A stretch of 64,000 nt of DNA from Mycobacterium bohemicum DSM 44277 (GTDB taxonomy: Bacteria > Actinomycetota > Actinomycetes > Mycobacteriales > Mycobacteriaceae), in NCBI RefSeq assembly GCF_001053185.1, contig NZ_CSTD01000001.1:618761-682760 (forward strand), written 5' to 3'. The position numbers were made by a program, and so were the translations under genes. The notes beneath the pieces were generated by a model. The model worked only from the letters and a program-made list of their open reading frames with translations, was not told the origin of the DNA and did no database searches. Shown here piece by piece: positions 24,507 through 34,900 of this stretch. The number at the start of each line of letters is the position of its first letter. Within the stretch, counting starts at the first letter, position 1.

Positions 24507-26831
24507 TCATTGCCCGGCCACTGCGGAGCGCATCTCGGCCTCGGCGATCGCAGCGGCCAGGTCGGCGGGACGCGGGGACACGGTGACGTCGATCCGGTCG
24601 ATACCGCCCGTGAATTCAAAGGCGTGCCCGTACGGCGCAACCGGCGAACCGGTGTCGACCCCGACATCCAACGTCTCGCCGCTCATCGAGAACCGGAAGG
24701 GCACCGTCCGTTCGATGCGCCCGCTGCTCACCAGCTCGTCGTCGACCAGGAGCGACGCCGACGCGCCCCGGCCCAGCCCGCCGCCGTCGTAAGCGAACGA
24801 AAGACCAAGGGCCACCGGGCCTTCCGGAAGGGCCCCCGGGCCGGCGACGGTGGTGAGCTCGTGCCCCAGATAGTTGTAGACGAAAGCCGGGACGCCGTCT
24901 TGCAGGTATAGACTCCACCCGGCCATCGCCCCACCGATGCAGATGACCACGCCCTTCGCGCCGCCGGGCGGTATCCGTAGGTGCGCCCGGAGTTCGAAGG
25001 ACGTGCTGGTGTAAGCCAGCGTCGCGGTTTCGGGGATGCGCACCTGGCCGGGAAAGTAAGTGACGGAAGTTCTTTCGCCGAGCAGGCTCGGCCGGTTGAC
25101 CGGCAGGGCCCGGGCCAGCGTCGCGTCACTGAGGGGGTACACGCCGTACTTGCGCGCCTCGGCGTCGAACACGGTCTGCAGCTCGGCCAGTTTGTCCGGG
25201 TATCGGCCGGCCAGGTCCACACTCTGACTGAAGTCGCCGGCGAGGTCGTAGAGTTCCCAGCGCTCGCCGTCACCGAACGGATGGCTCCCGGTGCGGACCC
25301 ACGGCAGCCGGCCGTGAAAGCAGGACGCCATCCAACCGTTGTGGTAGACCGCGCGGTTGCCGAAAATCTCGAAATACTGCGTGGTTCGGCGGCTGTCGGT
25401 GGCGGCGTCGTCGAACGAGTACCGCATGCTGACACCCTCGATGGGTGTCTGCTGCACGCCGTTGACCCGGGCGGGCATCTCGATGCCGGCGGCGTCGAGG
25501 ATGGTCGGGACGATGTCGATGACGTGGTGGAACTGGCTGCGCTGCTCCCCCGCCGCGCCGATCCCCCGCGGCCACGAGATGGCCAGCCCGTTGCGCGTCC
25601 CGCCGAAATGCGACGCCACCTGCTTCATCCACTGAAACGGTGCGTCCAGCGCCCAGGCCCACCCCACGTTGTAGTGGTTCTCGCAGCGAGCCGTTCCGAA
25701 GTCGGCGATGTGTGCCAACAGCCACTCGGGATCCTCGGGCAGCCCATTCTGGAAGGCCGGCGAGCTCCAGGCCCCGTGAATCGTCCCCTCCGCCGACGCC
25801 CCGTTGTCGCCACACACGTAGACGAACAGCGTGTCTTCCCAACGCCCCAATTCGTCGATGGCGTCCACGAGGCGCCCGATCTGGGCGTCGGTGTGGGCCA
25901 GGAAGCCGGCGTAGACCTCCATCAGGCGGCGCGCCACGGGCTTGTACCGGTCGTCGTAGTCCGCCCAGGCGGGTATCTGCTCGGGGCGTGGGGTGAGCCG
26001 CGTGCCGGGCGGGATGATCCCCGCCTCGAGCTGGCGGGCATATGTGCGCTCCCGCAACGCATCCCATCCGTCGTCGAATTGGCCGGCGAACTCCTCAGCC
26101 CACTGCGGCCACACGTGATGGGGACTGTGCGTCGCGCCCGGCGCGAAGTACAGGAAGAACGGCTTGTCGGGAGCCGACGTGTGCTGCAACCGAATCCAGT
26201 CGATCGCCTTGTCGGCCAGATCCTCGCTCAGGTGGTAGTCGTCGCGGCCGAGATGCGGCTCGACGGGTGTGGTCTGGTCGTAGAGGGCGGGCTCGTATTG
26301 CGAGGTGTCGCCGCCCAGGAAACCGTAGAACCGTTCGAACCCGAGTCCGGTGGGCCAGCGGTCGAACGGGCCGGCGGGGCCGGTCTCCCAGGTCGGCGTG
26401 AAGTGTGCCTTGCCGAACAGGGCCGTGCCATAACCGCTCATGCGCAAGACCTGCGCGACGGTGGCCGTGCTCTGCGGTATCACGCTGTCGTACCCGGGGA
26501 AGCCGTAGGCGATCTCGCAGATGGTGCCCATGTGCGCGGTGTGGTGGTTGCGCCCGGTCAACAATGCGGCGCGGGTCGGTGAGCACAGCGCTGTGGTATG
26601 AAACTGGTTATAGCGCAAGCCTTCTCGTGCCACGCGGTCCAGCGCGGGCGTCGGGACGGGTCCACCGAACGTCGATGGGGCGCCGAAGCCGACGTCGTCG
26701 AGGAGCACGACGACGACGTTCGGCGCCCCGGCCGGTGGGCGCGTGATCGACGGCCTCGCGGGAGTGGAATCCCTCGCAAAAGGCTTGATGACACCGTCGA
26801 ACTCCGGGTCCGCGGGTGGCAGGTCAACCAT
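24507..26831 (-). CDS. Arylsulfatase (AtsA/AtsD type)
   Basis: 774 residues from ATG 26831, with GGAGG a few bases upstream. The sulfatase signature is intact: VVVLLDDVGFG (metal-binding Asp45/46) and CSPTRAALLTGR, in which Cys83 would be converted to formylglycine. Further metal or substrate residues lie in FLYFAPGATHSPHH and VYVCGDNGASAEG. The length fits mycobacterial AtsA/AtsD. It would hydrolyse sulfate esters in the cytoplasm, since no signal peptide is seen. There is no stop codon between it and the preceding, frameshifted ligase, so the two read as one frame. Confidence 0.9.
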   Translation of the reverse strand: MVDLPPADPEFDGVIKPFARDSTPARPSITRPPAGAPNVVVVLLDDVGFGAPSTFGGPVPTPALDRVAREGLRYNQFHTTALCSPTRAALLTGRNHHTAHMGTICEIAYGFPGYDSVIPQSTATVAQVLRMSGYGTALFGKAHFTPTWETGPAGPFDRWPTGLGFERFYGFLGGDTSQYEPALYDQTTPVEPHLGRDDYHLSEDLADKAIDWIRLQHTSAPDKPFFLYFAPGATHSPHHVWPQWAEEFAGQFDDGWDALRERTYARQLEAGIIPPGTRLTPRPEQIPAWADYDDRYKPVARRLMEVYAGFLAHTDAQIGRLVDAIDELGRWEDTLFVYVCGDNGASAEGTIHGAWSSPAFQNGLPEDPEWLLAHIADFGTARCENHYNVGWAWALDAPFQWMKQVASHFGGTRNGLAISWPRGIGAAGEQRSQFHHVIDIVPTILDAAGIEMPARVNGVQQTPIEGVSMRYSFDDAATDSRRTTQYFEIFGNRAVYHNGWMASCFHGRLPWVRTGSHPFGDGERWELYDLAGDFSQSVDLAGRYPDKLAELQTVFDAEARKYGVYPLSDATLARALPVNRPSLLGERTSVTYFPGQVRIPETATLAYTSTSFELRAHLRIPPGGAKGVVICIGGAMAGWSLYLQDGVPAFVYNYLGHELTTVAGPGALPEGPVALGLSFAYDGGGLGRGASASLLVDDELVSSGRIERTVPFRFSMSGETLDVGVDTGSPVAPYGHAFEFTGGIDRIDVTVSPRPADLAAAIAEAEMRSAVAGQ

Positions 26832-26910
26832 CAGTCCTCCGTTGGTCGCGCGGTGTCGGCGACGTCGCGCGCTCACGCGTGGCGTTCCGGCGGGCCTCTG
26901 CAGTGCGTCT

Positions 26911-28730
26911 CTAATGCGATCCCAGGGTGCCGGCGAGGTACTGGGTGCGACAGGCTCGGCGCGCCAGTTTGCCACTGGTGGTGCGCGGAATGGCGCCTGC
27001 CGGCAGGAAGCGCACGTCGGACACCGCCACCCCGTGCCGGCGCGCCACCGCGGCGCCGATCGCCTCGATCGCCGGTTGCGGGTTCTGCGCTCGGCGACGA
27101 CCACCAGGCGCTCGCCGCCGCGCACCGGCGCCGCGAAGGCCGTGACATATCCGCGCCGCACCATCGGCGAGGCGTCCGCCACCGTGGCCTCGATGTCTTG
27201 GGGGTAGTGGTTGCGGCCGTCGACCGTCACCAGATCGGCGATGCGGCCCGTCACGTACAGCTCGCCGTCGACGTAGACGCCCAGATCTGCGGTCCGCAGC
27301 CAGGTGCGGTCGGCGGACGCGCCCTCGGCGTGGCTGCCCTGCTCCTGCCTCGCCTGCAACTTCGCGCCGAACGCCCGCTGCGTCTCGTCGGGCAGCCCCC
27401 AATAGCCGCGACCCAGGTTGTCGCCCTGCACCCAGATCTCGCCGACCCGGCCGTCGGGCAGCTCGGTCTCGGTCTCGGGATCCACGATCACCGCCCACTC
27501 GCTGCGCGCGACGCGCCCGCACGACACCTGCGCCACCGCGGTGGGGGCGTCGGCCGGGACCCGCACCGCGCGGCCGGCGCCCAGTTCCTCGCGGTCGAGG
27601 TAGATGACCGAGGGCTCCGCGTCCGGGGCGATGTTGGCGACGAACAGCGTGGCCTCGGCGATGCCGTAGGACGGCTTGAACGCCGTGCGCGGCAAACCAT
27701 ACGGCTCGAACGCCTTGGTGAAGGTCCGGATCGCCTCGATGCTCACCGGCTCGGAGCCGATGATCATCACGACGTTGCCGAGGTCGACGTCGTCGCCGGG
27801 CGCGGGCAGGCCACGCTGGGCGGTCCACTCGTAGGCGAAGTTCGGCGCGGCGGTCACCACCCGGCCCTGCCGCGATCCCGCGGACAGGGCCTGAATCCAC
27901 CGCAGCGGCCGGCGGACGAACGCCGTCGGCGACATCAGCGTGGAGTGCCCGCCGTACACCGCCGGGAAGCCGATCATCGACAGGCCCATGTCGTGGTAGA
28001 GCGGCAACCAGCTGACCCCGTGCGTGTTGCGGTCCAGCAGGTCGATGGACAGGATCATCTGCACCAGGTTGGTGCCCACCGCGCGGTGGGTGATCTCCAC
28101 GCCGACGGGGGGGCGCGTCGAGCCCGAGGTGTACTGCAGGTGCGAGACGTCGTCCATGGCCAGCTCGGTCGGGGCGAACCGCTGGCCGTCGGAGTCGGGA
28201 ATCTGATCGATGACGAGCACGCTGGGCTGCGTCCCGGGTGAGAGGTTGGCCAAGAACTTCTCCACCGCGTCCTTGGCCGCCGTGGTGGTGAGCACGACAC
28301 TGGGCTCGGAGTCGCGGAGCGCCCTGTCCAGGCGTTCGGCGTGACCTGGAAGTTCGGGTGCGAATAACGGCACCGCGATGGTCCCGGCCTTGATGGCCGC
28401 GTAGAAGCCGGCGACGTAGTCGATGCCCTGCGGCGCGAGGACCGCGACCCGCTCACCGCGGTCCGCGAGCTGCTGCACGCGCGCACCGATCGCCTGCAGC
28501 CGGACACCGAACTGCGTCCAGGTCACTTCGACGGCCTGCCCCTCGGCGGCGCGGCTGTGGTCGAGGTACCGAAACGCCACGGCGTCACCGACATTGGCGA
28601 CATTGCGCTCGATGAGCGATATCAGCGTGGTGCCCGGCGGCAGCGCGACCCCGCCGTCGGCGTCCAGGCAGTCCTCGATCTGCAGCAGGCCGGGGACGGC
28701 GGCCGTGTGAGGTCGGGAACCGCGATTCAT
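26911..28730 (-). pseudogene. FadD31-like fatty-acyl-AMP ligase with 3' frameshift
   Basis: A FAAL-type adenylating enzyme that would be about 607 residues long. The P-loop is LQYTSGSTRPPVGVEITHRAV, then SWLPLYHDMGLSMIGFP, PNFAYEW, SYGIAEATLFV and TADLGVYVDGELYVTGR. At about 27090 the frame breaks: after VVVAER the natural continuation (NPQPAIEAIGAAVARRHGVAV ... RFLPAGAIPRTTSGKLARRA, with the catalytic Lys) is in another frame ending at TAG 26911-26913. The original frame instead runs into the sulfatase. Either this is a real 3' frameshift that removes the catalytic lysine, or a sequencing error. Such enzymes activate fatty acids for lipid assembly. Confidence 0.8.
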
Positions 28731-28821
28731 ACGCGCAGTCTAAGCAACCGCCTCCCCGAGTTCGCCTACCTCAATGGTGATCGTCGGCACTGCGTTTCGG
28801 TGCGCCGCGCCTCGATCGAAC

Positions 28822-28867
28822 GTGCGGCCAGCCGCACGCTCGGCGTCGAGCGTGCGGCCGGCCGCAC
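28822..28867. repeat. Two tandem 16-bp palindromes, 30-bp period
   Basis: GTGCGGCCAGCCGCAC (28822-28837) and GTGCGGCCGGCCGCAC (28852-28867, a perfect palindrome) are spaced 30 bp apart in the 270-bp divergent gap between the ligase and the SRPBCC gene. The flanks (CGAACGTGCGG / CGAGCGTGCGG) are also repeated. They may be operators, or one of the short GC-rich palindromic repeats scattered in mycobacterial genomes. Confidence 0.65.
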
Positions 28868-29001
28868 ACTCGCGGGCAACCCGGCCGGCCACCGTTGTGC
28901 GCCCAGAAGTGCTGGCCCGAGCGCGCGGGCGGGCCGACGCGCGGTAGGGTACGCGCCAGTTCCACGCGGGGTCATTTCGCTGCTAGCACCGGGAGTTGGG
29001 G

Positions 29002-29460
29002 ATGTCGGGACGCACGTTTTCCTTCGAGGTCAACCGCACCAGCACCGCGCCGGCGGCGACGCTGTTCCGGCTCGTCGCCGACGGTGGGAACTGGTCGACG
29101 TGGGCCAAGCCGATCGTGGTGCAGTCCAGCTGGGCCCGGCAGGGCGATCCGGCCCCCGGCGGCGTCGGCGCGATCCGCAAGCTGGGAATGTGGCCGGTGC
29201 TGGTGCAGGAGGAGACCGTCGCATACGAGCAGGATCGCCGCCACGCCTACAAGATGGTCGGCGCGACTCCGGCCAAGGACTACGTCGGCGAGGTCGTCTT
29301 CACGCCGAACGCCGCGGGCGGAACGGACATCCGCTGGACCGGCTCGTTCACCGAGCGGATTCCCGGGACCGGCCCGGCTTTGCGCGCCGCCCTGGGCGGC
29401 GCCGTCAAGTTCTTCGCGGGCAAGCTGGTAGAGGCGGCCGAGCGCGAGTCAGCGCACTAG
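29002..29460 (+). CDS. SRPBCC family protein
   Basis: 152 residues from ATG 29002, with GGGAG upstream. The polyketide-cyclase/SRPBCC fold is visible: FEVNRTSTAPAATLFRLVADGGNWSTWAKPIV, a conserved central strand segment GGVGAIRKLG, then RRHAYKMVG, DIRWTGSFTERIPG and a C-terminal helix FFAGKLVEAAERE. The ligand is unknown. By position it may correspond to Rv1919c of M. tuberculosis. It is divergent from the FadD gene and convergent with a Gln-rich membrane protein. Confidence 0.85.
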   Translation: MSGRTFSFEVNRTSTAPAATLFRLVADGGNWSTWAKPIVVQSSWARQGDPAPGGVGAIRKLGMWPVLVQEETVAYEQDRRHAYKMVGATPAKDYVGEVVFTPNAAGGTDIRWTGSFTERIPGTGPALRAALGGAVKFFAGKLVEAAERESAH

Positions 29461-29487
29461 CGTTCACGGGCCGGGATGGTCCTCGAC

Positions 29488-29853
29488 CTACTGGCCTTGC
29501 TGCTCGGCTTGCTGAGCCTGTTGCTGGGCCTGTTCGTTCTGTTGTTCGGCCTGCTGCTGGGCCTGCTGCATCTCCTGCTGCGCCAGCTGTTCCTGGAGCT
29601 GGGCCTCTTGATCATCGTCGCCATCGGTGGCAAAGCCGCCGCCGCCGAGCGGGCCGGCGGCCGGGGCCGTCAGCTCGATCGCCGCGTTCGCCAGGCGCAC
29701 CGGCGGTGCCCCGATCGGGGGTGCGGATTGGAACAGGGCGAACGCGGCAACGGCCGCGGCCCCGGCAAAAACCGGGTACGCCGTTCGGAATCGGCGATGC
29801 CGGGCGTCGGCTGTAGGGACTTCAGAGCGCTGGTGGTGAGGGGTGTTGGTCAT
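29488..29853 (-). CDS. Membrane-anchored glutamine-rich coiled-coil protein
   Basis: 121 residues: a short basic N-terminus, one transmembrane helix (YPVFAGAAAVAAFALFQ, about 26-42), a Pro/Ala linker, then a C-terminal 45-residue stretch made almost only of Gln, Ala and Glu (QLAQQEMQQAQQQAEQQ...) that would form an extracytoplasmic helix or coiled coil. The family is not recognised. The low-complexity tail will produce misleading database matches. It is convergent with the SRPBCC gene and divergent in neighbourhood from the LLM oxidoreductase. Confidence 0.65.
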   Translation of the reverse strand: MTNTPHHQRSEVPTADARHRRFRTAYPVFAGAAAVAAFALFQSAPPIGAPPVRLANAAIELTAPAAGPLGGGGFATDGDDDQEAQLQEQLAQQEMQQAQQQAEQQNEQAQQQAQQAEQQGQ

Positions 29854-29931
29854 CCTTCAGGTGTGCGCCGCGTTGCTAGCCACACGCTGGGACACGGCTG
29901 TCGCCGGGGTATGAGATCGGGCGCTACGCCC

Positions 29932-31089
29932 TTACGTCGAGCCGAGCTCGTCCTGATACTTCTTCGTCATGTGCGCGACGGCGTCCAGTTGCGATTGCGC
30001 GAGGTTGTCCCGCGCCTGGCCGGCCCGCTCCGCGGCGTCCAGCGTCGGTTGAGCCTGGCCCTGGAAGTGGGGCATCACCTCGGCGGCGAACAACTCGGCC
30101 GACCGCCGGGTGGCCGCCGGGTTCGCCCACTCATGCCCCATCTGCAGCATGCAGCCGAACCCGCCGGATTGATCCCACAGCCGCTGCACCTGCGCCCGCG
30201 CCTGCTCGGGCGTGCCGATGACGCCTGCGCCGTTGTCGTTGATGACGTCGATCATCTCGTCGAGCTGTTCGCCGGGCATGGTCATCTGGGGAAAAGCCGC
30301 GATCTTCTGGAAGTACCGGAACCAGGGTTCGATGCCGAACTTCACCTCCTCGCGGGCCTGCTTTTCCGTCTCGGCCAGATGGAACAGCCCGACCAGGCTC
30401 CAGTTCGAGCGGTCCACCTTGGTGCCGAACGTGGCCGCGCGTTCCTCGACGATGCCCCAGTGATACGACAGCGCGTTGAAGCCCTCGACGGTCAGCGTCG
30501 CCCCGATGGACAACAGGCCGATGCCGTGCTTGCCGGCCAGCCGGGCACCCGTCGGTGAGGCGACGGCGGCGACCGCCAGCGGGATGGCGTCGGAGTACGG
30601 GGCGAGCTGGAGTCGGGCGTCGACCAATTGGTGCGTGGCGGTTTTGGCGGACACCGTTTCCCCGGCCAGCAGGCGCACGACGATGTCGAGATTGGTTTCC
30701 AGAAGCTCCCGCGTGTCCGTGGGGGTCAGCCCGATCATCGCGGAGTCGGTGGGCAGCGAGCCCGGTCCCATGCCGCCGATCACGCGGCCGTGGGTGAGGT
30801 GATCCAGCAGCATCAACCGGTCGGCGACCCACAGCGGGTTGTGGTAGGCGAGCGAGATGACTCCGGTCCCGAACCGGATTCGCTTCGCGCGTTCCGCGGC
30901 GGCCGCGATGAAGACTTCCGGAGAGCTGATGATTTCGCTTCCGGCCGAGTGGTGCTCGCCCAACCAGACTTCGTCGAACCCGAGGGCATCGAGGTGCTCG
31001 ATGAATTGCAGATCGCGTTGCAGCGCGAGAGTCGGATTGGTGCCCGCCCGGTGAAACGGTGCGATGAAATACCCGAACCTGAGCTTCAT
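29932..31089 (-). CDS. LLM class flavin-dependent oxidoreductase
   Basis: 385 residues of the luciferase-like monooxygenase superfamily: LRFGYFIAPFHRAGTNP at the N-terminus, FDEVWLGEHHSAG, RIRFGTGVISLAYHNP and GRVIGGMGPGSLPTD, with the late segment TPEQARAQVQRLWDQSGGFG. The layout resembles limonene-monooxygenase-like members, which use reduced FMN or F420. Its substrate is not known. It is a stand-alone gene. Confidence 0.88.
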   Translation of the reverse strand: MKLRFGYFIAPFHRAGTNPTLALQRDLQFIEHLDALGFDEVWLGEHHSAGSEIISSPEVFIAAAAERAKRIRFGTGVISLAYHNPLWVADRLMLLDHLTHGRVIGGMGPGSLPTDSAMIGLTPTDTRELLETNLDIVVRLLAGETVSAKTATHQLVDARLQLAPYSDAIPLAVAAVASPTGARLAGKHGIGLLSIGATLTVEGFNALSYHWGIVEERAATFGTKVDRSNWSLVGLFHLAETEKQAREEVKFGIEPWFRYFQKIAAFPQMTMPGEQLDEMIDVINDNGAGVIGTPEQARAQVQRLWDQSGGFGCMLQMGHEWANPAATRRSAELFAAEVMPHFQGQAQPTLDAAERAGQARDNLAQSQLDAVAHMTKKYQDELGST

Positions 31090-31321
31090 GGGGTTCCCCT
31101 TGCGTTCGCGTTGCGGAGAACCATAACTCCGACGCCGGGGTCCGCCCTAGCCCCGCCGCACGCGACTAAGGGCCACGCCTCGTTTGCTCAGCCGGCGGGG
31201 CCGGTGACCCGGCCCCGCCGACTACGAAACAAGTCGGTTCGTCAGTAACCGCCGCAGATGTTGCCGACGCAGCCGCCGCCACCGCCCGGGCCACCGCTGC
31301 CGCCGCCGACGGCGGCGGGCC

Positions 31322-31534
31322 TCAGCAGTCGAGACCGGCCACGCAGCCGACAAGGGTCGCCACATGAACCGCCGTGCCATCATGGCCGGGCGCCGCGCCC
31401 AGCGCGGACGGCACAGCGGACGGCTGGTGCGTCGCCGTCGGCGGGCCGCCGGCAGGGTTGACGCCGATGCCGCCGATGCCGACCACCAAAGCCAGCGCGC
31501 TCGCGCTGCCGAACACCGCCATCGCCTTCTTCAT
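31322..31534 (-). CDS. Small secreted protein
   Basis: 70 residues with a signal peptide (MKKAMAVFGSASALALVVGIG) and a strong ribosome-binding site (AAAGGAGAG). The mature part is Pro/Ala/Gly-rich and ends VGCVAGLDC. Beyond its stop, another frame encodes GGGSGGPGGGGGCVGNICGG-Y ending at TCA 31242-31244, which also looks like the Cys-containing end of small mycobacterial exported proteins. The gene may therefore have lost part of a longer C-terminus by frameshift. The family is not recognised. Confidence 0.7.
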   Translation of the reverse strand: MKKAMAVFGSASALALVVGIGGIGVNPAGGPPTATHQPSAVPSALGAAPGHDGTAVHVATLVGCVAGLDC

Positions 31535-31916
31535 CGGACTCTCCTTTCGTCACATGTGCTCACGTCGAGCCACACATCCGACAGGCCTAACTATACACCT
31601 GTGCAACAATTTCTAACACGTAACGTTGAGCCGACTCCGGCGGCACGCCCGCGCCGACGGACATCCGTGAATTCACGATCAAGATCATTTACAACGAGAA
31701 TTTATGGCCCAGCTACCGGGGGCGTGTAAACGAAATAGACATTGCGCGGTCCGGATTATAACGTTTGCATAACGGTCGCCAATTTTTCGAAATATTCGCA
31801 CAATCATGCGGCGAATTCGCGTAGCTTATGCGCTTACGAATCGCTCGCCGATCGGACGTGATCGTCCGGCCTCGTGCACCGCCGTCGGATCCAGGGCGCC
31901 CGAGAAAGGTTGACCC
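31535..31916. other. AT-richer intergenic region upstream of the PPE gene
   Basis: This 380-bp stretch carries no convincing gene. It is visibly less GC-rich than its surroundings. A possible -10 (TATAAC, 31757-31762) on the plus strand lacks a good -35. AAAGG just upstream of the PPE ATG (31917) is the ribosome-binding site. Long AT-rich PE/PPE upstream regions are typical targets of nucleoid proteins such as Lsr2 and EspR; that is inference. Confidence 0.4.
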
Positions 31917-34900
31917 ATGAGCTTTTTCGTCTTGCCGCCGGAGATCAACGCGGCGAATCTGTTCACCGGCTCGGGGTCGGCACCCATGCTGGCCGCAGCG
32001 ACCGCCTGGGACGGGGTGGCGGCAGAGTTGGCTTCCGGAGCCACGTCGTTCGACGCGGTGATCGCTCAACTGGTGGGTGGCGCGTGGCAGGGCGCGTCCT
32101 CGGCGGCGATGGCGGCGGCGGCTGCCCCCTATGCCGGGTGGCTGGCCGCGGTCGCGGGTCAGGCCGAAGAGGCGGCCGCTATGGCTCGCGCTGCCGCCGA
32201 GGAGTTCGAGTCCGCACGGGCGGCAATGGTGCAACCAATCATGGTGAGCGCCAACCGGTCTCAGCTGGTATCGCTGGTGATTACCAACCTGTTCGGGCAG
32301 AACGCGCCGACGATCGCGGCGGTAGAGGCCGAATACGAGAGCATGTGGGCCCAGGCCGTGTCGACGATGTCTGCCTACCACGCCGGCGCCTCGCAGGCGG
32401 TGTCGGCGCTCACCCCGTTCACCGGTGTGCTGCAGACCCTCGCGTCGGCCGGCGTAAGCCCGGCCGCTTCGGCGCCCGTCAAGACGTTGGCGCTCAGTCT
32501 GGGGCTGGCCAACGTGGGCGGCAGCAACGTGGGCAACGCCAATGTGGGCTTTTCCAACATCGGCGGCGCAAACTTCGGCGACTCCAACCTCGGCTTCGGC
32601 AACCTCGGCAGCATCAACCGCGGCCTGGGCAACCTGGGCGCATACAACATCGGTTTGGGCAACGCCGGAGCCGGTAATCTGGGCTTCGGCAATACCGGCG
32701 ATTCCAATATCGGACTCGGCAACACCGGCAACGGCAATTTCGGCATCGGGCTGACCGGCAATAACCTGATTGGCGCCGGCAATACCTATGTGAGTCTGGG
32801 TCCCACGGGATACGGCCCGGTGAGTATCGGCGCACTCAACTCCGGCAGCGGCAACCTCGGCCTCTTCAACTCGGGCAACGGGAACGTGGGGTTCTTCAAC
32901 TCGGGCACCGGCAACTTCGGGTTCGGCAACTCCGGCAGCTTCAACACCGGGTTGTTCAACTCCGGTCAGGCCAACTCCGGCATCCTGAACGCCGGTTCCT
33001 TCAACACCGGCCTGCTCGACACCGGCAACGCCAACACCGGCGTGATGAATGTCGGCAACTACAACTCTGGGAATTTCAATCCCGGCTCGTCCAACACGGG
33101 TTCCTTCAACACCGGCGACGCGAACACCGGAATCTTGAACGCCGGCAACCTCAATACCGGCGCGTTCAACACCGGCAACATGAACAACGGTTTCTCCAAC
33201 ACCGGCGACATGAACACCGGCACCTTCTACCAGGGCGTAGGCCAGGGCTCACTGCGCTTGGCGATCACCACGCCCGACCTGACCCTGCCCCCGGTGCAAG
33301 TCCCCGTCATCTCCGTCCCGGGCTTCGACCTGCCCACGATCACCCTGCCGTCGGTGACGATTCCCGCGACGACGACGCCGGCGGGTATCACGGTGGGTGC
33401 GTTCAGCTTGCCGCAGTTGACGATTCCGTCGTTGTCGATTCCGGCGACGACGACGCCGGCGGGCATCACGGTGGGTGCGTTCAGCTTGCCGCAGTTGACG
33501 ATTCCGTCGTTGTCGATTCCGGCGACGACGACGCCGGCGGGTATCACGGTGGGTGGATTCGGCTTGCCGCAGTTGACGATTCCGTCGTTGTCGATTCCGG
33601 CGACGACGACGCCGGCGGGTATCACGGTGGGTGGATTCGGCTTGCCGCAGTTGACGATTCCGTCGTTGTCGATTCCGGCGACGACGACGCCGGCGGGCAT
33701 CACGGTGGGCGGATTCGGCCTGCCCCCCTTGACCATTCCCCCGCTGGCCCTGCCGCCCTTGACGATTCCCGCGTTCAGCACCGGCCAGATCACCCTGAGC
33801 GGGATCAATACGCCCGCCGTCACCATTACGGGAATCACACTGGGCGGGTTCTCGACGCCCGAGATCAACCCGCTGGGCATCAGCGTGACCCTGCCCACGT
33901 TCACGTTGAACTTCGTCCTGACACTTCCCAACAACATCACGTTCCTGCAGACGGGGGTGGTCGGCGTCATCCCGCAGATCGGTGGCGGGGTCAACGGTTC
34001 CGGTACCGGACCCAACACGGGGGGTCCTCCCGCTCAGCTCACCATCAGCGGGGGCGTGATTCCCGGTTTCGGCTTCGACGTCCCCTCGTTCACCGTCCCG
34101 GGCTTCACGCTGCCGACCGTCACGGTTCCCGGCCTCAACATCGGTGCCATCGCCCTGACCGGCATCTCGGTCCCCGAGATCACCGTTCCGTCGATTTCGA
34201 CGCCGCAGTTCACCATTGCCTCGATCGGCGTTGGCGAGTTCACGCTGCCGCAGGTCAGCACGCCGGCGATCACGACCGCGCCGCTGACGATCCCGTCGAT
34301 CGGGCTGGGCGAGTTCACGCTGCCGCAGGTCAGCACGCCGGCGATCACGACCGCGCCGCTGACGATCCCGTCGATCGGGCTGGGCGAGTTCACGCTGCCG
34401 CAGGTCAGCACGCCGGCGATCACGACCGCGCCGCTGACGATCCCGTCGATCGGGCTGGCCGGGTTCACGCTGCCGCAGGTCAGCACGCCGGCGATCACGA
34501 CGGCGCCGATCACGATCGACCCGATCGGCCTGGCAGGGTTCACGCTCCCCCAGGTCAGTACCCCGGCGATCACCACGACGCCCTTCACGGTCCCGCCCAT
34601 AGGGCTCGCCGGCTTCACCACCCCGGCACTCACGATCCCGAGCATCCACCTGCCAAGCACCACCATCGCCGGGATCGACATCCCGGCGGCCCCGGGCGTC
34701 TTCAACTCGAGCACCACGCCGTCGTCGGGCTTCTTCAATACCGGCGCCGGCGGCGAATCCGGGTTCGCCAACAACGGCCTGGGGTTGTCCGGCTGGTCCA
34801 ACACCAATCCCCTGGGCGGCCTCACCGGTGGCTCCGGCTACCAGAACTACGGCGGGCTCATCTCAGGCATGAACAACCTGGGCGGCGGCGTCTCGGGCAT

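Noticed and set aside
32500..34700. Regular repeats in the PPE gene considered as a CRISPR array
   Set aside because: The repeats are contiguous, codon-periodic (75 and 78 bp) and in frame, with no unique spacers or cas genes.
33227..34825. Long minus-strand reading frames (two of 263 and one of 466 codons) opposite the PPE gene
   Set aside because: They are mirror frames of the tandem repeats in the PPE gene, with no start signals and purely repetitive composition.
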